Below are positions 7,166 to 10,284 of a stretch of DNA of 10,284 nt, piece by piece. The stretch is from Rhodococcus sp. IITR03 (GTDB taxonomy: Bacteria; Actinomycetota; Actinomycetes; Mycobacteriales; Mycobacteriaceae): positions 1,555,346 through 1,565,629 of the forward strand of contig LATQ01000001.1 in NCBI GenBank assembly GCA_001017865.1, given 5' to 3'. The notes beneath the pieces were generated by a model that was not told where the DNA came from, made no database searches, and was given only the letters and a program-made list of their open reading frames with translations. The position numbers and the translations under genes are program-made. Within the stretch, counting starts at the first letter, position 1; every line of letters starts with the position of its first letter.

Positions 7166-7756
7166 ATGACCGATTCGCCCACTGGCCCGCGACGCCGCGG
7201 CGCTGCGCGCACCCGAGAGCTGCTGCACGCGGCGCTCGAACTCGCGGCCGAGGTCGGTTACGCGGGGCTGAGCATCGAAGCGGTCGCACGACGGGCCGGA
7301 GTCGGGAAGCACACGATCTACCGGCGCTGGCCGTCCATCGCAGCGCTCCTGCTCGACGCGCTCGGCCTCGTGTGGGTCAACGATCTGGATTACCGCACGG
7401 ACGGGGACGTCAGGTCGGACCTGCACGAGCAGTTCGTGCGCTCGTGTCACGCCCTGTCCACGCCGCCGATCGGACCCGTCTACCGAGCCGTCATCGCCGA
7501 GGCCCAAGCGGACCCACAACTCCGGGCCACGTTGTACGAACGGTTCCTGTCCACGGTCGAACAGCGCACCTACGATCGGATCCTGCGAGCCCAGCGCAAC
7601 GGTGAACTCGTCCCCGGGGCGGAGCTGGAGTATCCCGCGGAAGTGCTGTGCGGAACCCTCTACTACCGCTGGTTGTTAACACCCCGGCCTGTCGACGAGC
7701 AAGCGATCGAGGGGCTGATCGACATGTTCATGGCCGCCTACGGGAACCGGGCATAG
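7166..7756 (+). CDS. TetR/AcrR family transcriptional regulator
   Basis: This 196-residue repressor-type protein has a TetR_N helix-turn-helix at about residues 14-62 (AARTRELLHAALELAAEVGY, then SIEAVARRAGVGKHTIYRRW). The C-terminal ligand/dimer domain contains VYRAVIAEAQADPQLRATLY and a later GTLYYRWLLT, as in TetR regulators with a TetR_C_11-type C-terminus. The ATG at 7166 is chosen over the upstream start at 7052 because the helix-turn-helix begins just after it and a -10 box lies just before it. It diverges from the DUF1059-like gene, with two related palindromes between them, so it probably represses itself and that neighbour. The ligand is unknown. The gene is intact and ends 41 bases before the convergent TPR-like gene. 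Confidence 0.92.
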   Translation: MTDSPTGPRRRGAARTRELLHAALELAAEVGYAGLSIEAVARRAGVGKHTIYRRWPSIAALLLDALGLVWVNDLDYRTDGDVRSDLHEQFVRSCHALSTPPIGPVYRAVIAEAQADPQLRATLYERFLSTVEQRTYDRILRAQRNGELVPGAELEYPAEVLCGTLYYRWLLTPRPVDEQAIEGLIDMFMAAYGNRA

Positions 7757-7797
7757 ACGGCCGCGGCCGATCGGGACCGGCGCGTCCGTTCGGCGCC

Positions 7798-8307
7798 TCA
7801 GCCGGCGGTGCCCGGCGCAGACGCTCGCGGCGCGGTATCGCGGTCGGCGATCGCCTGGCGCACCTCGTGGACGGCCGTGCGGATGGTGTCGCCGTAGGGA
7901 TCGTCGGGGAGCGCGGACATGTGGTCCTGCCCGCGGTCGAGATGTTCCGCGGCCGCCCGGAACGACCCGAGGCGGCGGAAGTCGTCGGCCAGGTTCAGGT
8001 ACAGGCTGGGATAGAAGCCAGCGACCCGGAGGGTGTCGTGGTGTCGTTGTGCGCGCCCGTCGGTGAGGGCATCGGCAGCGTCGAGGGCGCGGACATTCCA
8101 GACCAGGGACTCGGCGGGATCGTCGTACAGATCGGCGAGGTAGTGCGCGAGCGTGCAGCGATGGAACGCGTCGCCCGCCGCACCGATCCGCTCCCAGAGG
8201 GACAGCAGGTCGCGCCGGGCCGACTCGGTGTCGCCGTCGCGGCCGCGAAGGACCGCTGCGCTGATCGCATCCATCGTGGGATCGGGTGTCGAGGGGGAGG
8301 TGGACAT
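7798..8307 (-). CDS. Small tetratricopeptide-repeat-like protein
   Basis: This 169-residue soluble protein has no assigned function. Its helices resemble TPR units: LRGRDGDTESARRDLLSLWE, FHRCTLAHYLADLYDD, YPSLYLNLADDFRRLG and SFRAAAEHLDRGQDHMSALP show the spacing of small and large hydrophobic residues expected of paired helices. Similar actinobacterial proteins are annotated only as TPR proteins, from memory. The ATG at 8307 is chosen because aggag (plus-strand 8315-8319) precedes it by 7 bases, although the frame stays open further upstream. It follows the MerR-clamp gene by 44 bases on the same strand and may share its message. No signal peptide or membrane segment is seen. It is intact. 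Confidence 0.78.
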   Translation of the reverse strand: MSTSPSTPDPTMDAISAAVLRGRDGDTESARRDLLSLWERIGAAGDAFHRCTLAHYLADLYDDPAESLVWNVRALDAADALTDGRAQRHHDTLRVAGFYPSLYLNLADDFRRLGSFRAAAEHLDRGQDHMSALPDDPYGDTIRTAVHEVRQAIADRDTAPRASAPGTAG

Positions 8308-8351
8308 GGTGGGGCTCCTGTCGAGGGATTCGGCAGATCGGGGACGCTGCG

Positions 8352-9421
8352 TCAGGAGGCACTGCTTCCGGGGGCACTGCGCGGCATGACGAGCGTGGTG
8401 AGATCCCCGTCGTCGGCCGACCGGACGGTGACCGGCAGATCGGTATCGCGCACGTCGAGCATCAGTCGTCGCCGAGCGCATGACTCCAAGCGGGATACAC
8501 GGTGACCAGGTCGAACCAGATCGTCAGCTCCGGTCCGGTGGCCGTACCGTCGAGCGGTGCCTCGTCCCCGTCGGGGAACACCAGGACCGGCCCGTCGGGG
8601 GAGGTCCGTAGGCCGACCGTCTCCGGTGCTCGCTGTTCGAGCACCGTCACCACGCGGCGTTTGCCGAGGGTGACCCGCTGCGTCACCGCGGGGAGAGATT
8701 TCAGGAGGAGGTGGTGGTCGGGGAACGGCTCGGGAAACAGACGGCAATGGAGGACGTCGCCGCTGGAGGTGCGGAAGGTGACCGCCCGCTCGTCCGCTTC
8801 GACGGTCACCGACGGACTGCGTCGGAGCCGGGAGGTCGCGACCCGCAGGTCGTCGCCGGAGAGCGTGCCGGCCCAGGACGGGCAGGTCGGATCGGTGGGC
8901 ACGAGTGTCCGGGTGGCGAGCCGGTACCGGTCGGTGGCGGTCAACCTCACGCAGCCGGACTCGGTTTCCATGTGCACGCCGTTCAGCACCGGGATGTCGG
9001 GGTCGTGACCGGTGGAGGCCGAGACCTGATCGACGGCACCGGCGAGGACGGGTCCGGGCACCGTGCAGATCGCGCGACGTGATTCGGCCCGCAGGGACGC
9101 GCCGAGTGTCTCGGCGGCCCGTCGGAGCCTCTCGGCCTCGGTGGTCATCCCGGCGACGTGCTCATCGAGCAACCTCGCTGCCTCGTCCGCGTCGGCGGCG
9201 AAGAACTCGCCGATGGCGGGCAGCGGCATCCCGATCTCCCGCAACTGCCGCAGCCGGCAGGCGCGGGAGACCTGGGATCGGCTGTAGAACCGGTATCCCG
9301 TCGACGGATCGACCTGCGCGGGGCGCAGCAGGCCGGCGTCGTCGTAGAACCGCAATGCGCTCGCGGTCAGTCCGACGAGTTCGGCGAACACGCCGATCGA
9401 CATCATCTCCGGATCGGTCAC
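8352..9421 (-). CDS. MerR-type DNA-binding domain fused to DNA polymerase III beta (sliding clamp)-like domains; frameshift near 3' end
   Basis: Residues 8-75 are a MerR winged helix (SIGVFAELVGLTASALRFYD, then LLRPAQVDPSTGYRFYS), followed by a helix (about 80-110) that usually dimerises MerR proteins. From about residue 125 the protein resembles beta-clamp domains: VLNGVHMETESGCVRLTATD followed by RYRLATR matches the clamp block LNG...E...L...ATD.HRLA, and FPEPFPDHHLLL matches its FPDY region. The last 37 residues, LMLDVRDTDLPVTVRSADDG through VMPRS, correspond to the clamp C-terminal VMPMRL-type end but lie in another frame. One extra C at about 8465 (minus strand gactg to gacctg) joins them into 356 residues; as given, translation stops at 8462. 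The start is GTG 9421, with ATG at 9406 or 9403 as alternatives. It is probably a regulator; any real clamp activity is unknown. Confidence 0.78.
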
Positions 9422-9477
9422 CGGCCCATCATGGAGCTTCGACCGACTCGAAGGTCAAGCCCGACGGGCGGCAACCG

Positions 9478-10284
9478 TCAGTTGCGGACCTTGCTGGCCA
9501 CGGCGGGGGAGCGACCCTGCACACCGGAACCGACCGAGGGTGAGCGATGCGGTGCCGAGGCGTTCGGCGTGCGCGGCGTGGACTGCGAGCCCTGCCCGCC
9601 GGTGTTCGGCTGCGCAGCCGAGTTCGAGCCGGATGCGGAACCGGGGGCATCGCTCTTCGGGATCCGCACCGTCCGGTCGGCCTGCGGCAGGGGCGTGGTC
9701 TTGTCGGTCTGCGGCAGCGGCGCGGTCTTGTCCGCCTTCGCGTCGGCTTCGGTGGGTGCCGGCTCCGTCGGGCTCTCGTCGTCCGAACCCTTCTCGTCGC
9801 GCTCTGCTTGTCGGCGCCTTGCTTGTCGCCGCCCTGCTTGTCGCGCGCCGTGCCGAGGACGGTCGTGCGGGGCTCGTCGAGCGAGATCTCCCGGTCGAGC
9901 AGTTCGCCTTCGCGGTTGATCGCCGCGAGGAGGGTGGGGACGTCGTCGAGCTGCTCGCGGACGGCGTCGAGCTGGCCGAGGATGCGTCCGCGCAGCACGC
10001 GGAGTTCCTCCGTGAGGTCGCGCGCGTTGGCGACCTTCCGTTCGGACTGTTCGGTGGCGCGGCTGAGCCGTCGTTCGGCTTCCTGCGTGGCCTCCTCGAC
10101 ACGGCGTTCGGCCTCGGCCTTGCTCGTCCGTTCGAGTTCGTCGAGGGCTCCGAGCAGCTTCGTGCGACGCTCGGCCATCGTGATCTCGAAGTCCTGCTGC
10201 ACCTGCTCGCGCTTGGCTCGCTCGCGTCGTGTCGCTCGCCTCCATCACTCGGCGCCATACAGCGTGAGAAGCCTCGCCAGAGCA
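9478..10284 (-). CDS. Coiled-coil protein with low-complexity tail, 5' end beyond the window, frameshifted
   Basis: The function is not recognised. A long charged helix (from about 10202 to 9900: QQDFEITMAERRTKLLGALD, ELERTSKAEAERRVEEATQE, AERRLSRATEQSERKVANAR) predicts a coiled coil of the kind seen in DivIVA-like or other cytoskeletal proteins. It is followed by a disordered Asp/Lys/Pro/Ser-rich tail with repeats DKQGGDKQGADKQ and TxPLPQxD, ending VGSGVQGRSPAVASKVRN. Coil and tail are in different frames; one extra C at 9804 (plus strand ctctg to ctcctg) joins them as ADKQERDEKGSDDE. The GTG at 10202 has no ribosome binding site, and upstream codons (RERAKREQ) look coding. An in-frame TGA at 10245-10247 and coding-like sequence beyond it suggest further errors near the window edge. 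The N-terminus is therefore unknown. It ends 56 bases upstream of the MerR-clamp gene. Confidence 0.6.
   Translation of the reverse strand, partial: CSGEASHAVWRRVMEASDTTRASQARAGAAGLRDHDGRASHEAARSPRRTRTDEQGRGRTPCRGGHAGSRTTAQPRHRTVRTEGRQRARPHGGTPRAARTHPRPARRRPRAARRRPHPPRGDQPRRRTARPGDLARRAPHDRPRHGARQAGRRQARRRQAERDEKGSDDESPTEPAPTEADAKADKTAPLPQTDKTTPLPQADRTVRIPKSDAPGSASGSNSAAQPNTGGQGSQSTPRTPNASAPHRSPSVGSGVQGRSPAVASKVRN

Noticed and set aside
7757..7797. GC palindrome cggccgcggccg as a bidirectional terminator between tetR and the TPR-like gene
   Set aside because: It has no T run on either side, and such words arise often in DNA this rich in GC.
7648..8505. Plus-strand 285-codon frame opposite the TPR-like and MerR-clamp genes
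   Set aside because: It is the antisense shadow of two genes with clear starts, ribosome binding site and family features.

Overview
The window is GC-rich actinobacterial DNA, most likely from Rhodococcus or a close relative in the Nocardiaceae. This rests on the style of the 23S and 5S rRNA, the codon usage, the NucS-type endonuclease, a mycobacterial-style membrane adenylate cyclase, and genes with leaderless-type -10 boxes. It carries no mobile element, CRISPR array or tRNA.

Layout. Positions 1-797 hold the end of an rRNA operon: the 3' part of 23S, a spacer, 5S rRNA and a strong hairpin terminator. Positions 1061-4171 hold a four-gene ABC importer operon of the ectoine/hydroxyectoine Ehu type: a lipoprotein binding protein, two permeases and an ATPase. 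It converges on a six-TM, HAMP-linked class III adenylate cyclase on the minus strand (4181-5726). That gene diverges over 42 bp from nucS (5769-6443), the mismatch endonuclease of Actinobacteria, which is followed by a small Cys/His protein gene. A small minus-strand gene with a Cys-containing N-terminus similar to DUF1059 (6795-7025) diverges from a tetR-type regulator (7166-7756), and two matching palindromes lie between them. From 7798 to the end, three minus-strand genes encode (in transcription order) a coiled-coil protein cut by the window edge, a MerR-type DNA-binding domain fused to sliding-clamp-like domains, and a small TPR-like protein.

The order rRNA operon, then cyclase on the minus strand, then nucS recalls the M. 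tuberculosis neighbourhood (rrn, ogt, alkA, Rv1318c-Rv1320c, nucS/Rv1321). Here the ehu operon sits in place of ogt/alkA.

Reading integrity. Five of the protein genes are interrupted by frameshifts (ehuC, the cyclase twice, the small Cys/His gene, the MerR-clamp gene and the coiled-coil gene). All six clear breaks are repaired by adding a single base, and five of them lie at a C before TG (CCTG read as CTG, on one strand or the other). The protein on both sides of each break looks normal, so I read these mainly as sequence or assembly errors rather than six gene deaths. The feature boundaries below therefore span the breaks.

Most interesting items: the MerR-sliding-clamp fusion, the twin operators of the TetR/DUF1059-like pair, and the biased set of single-base losses.
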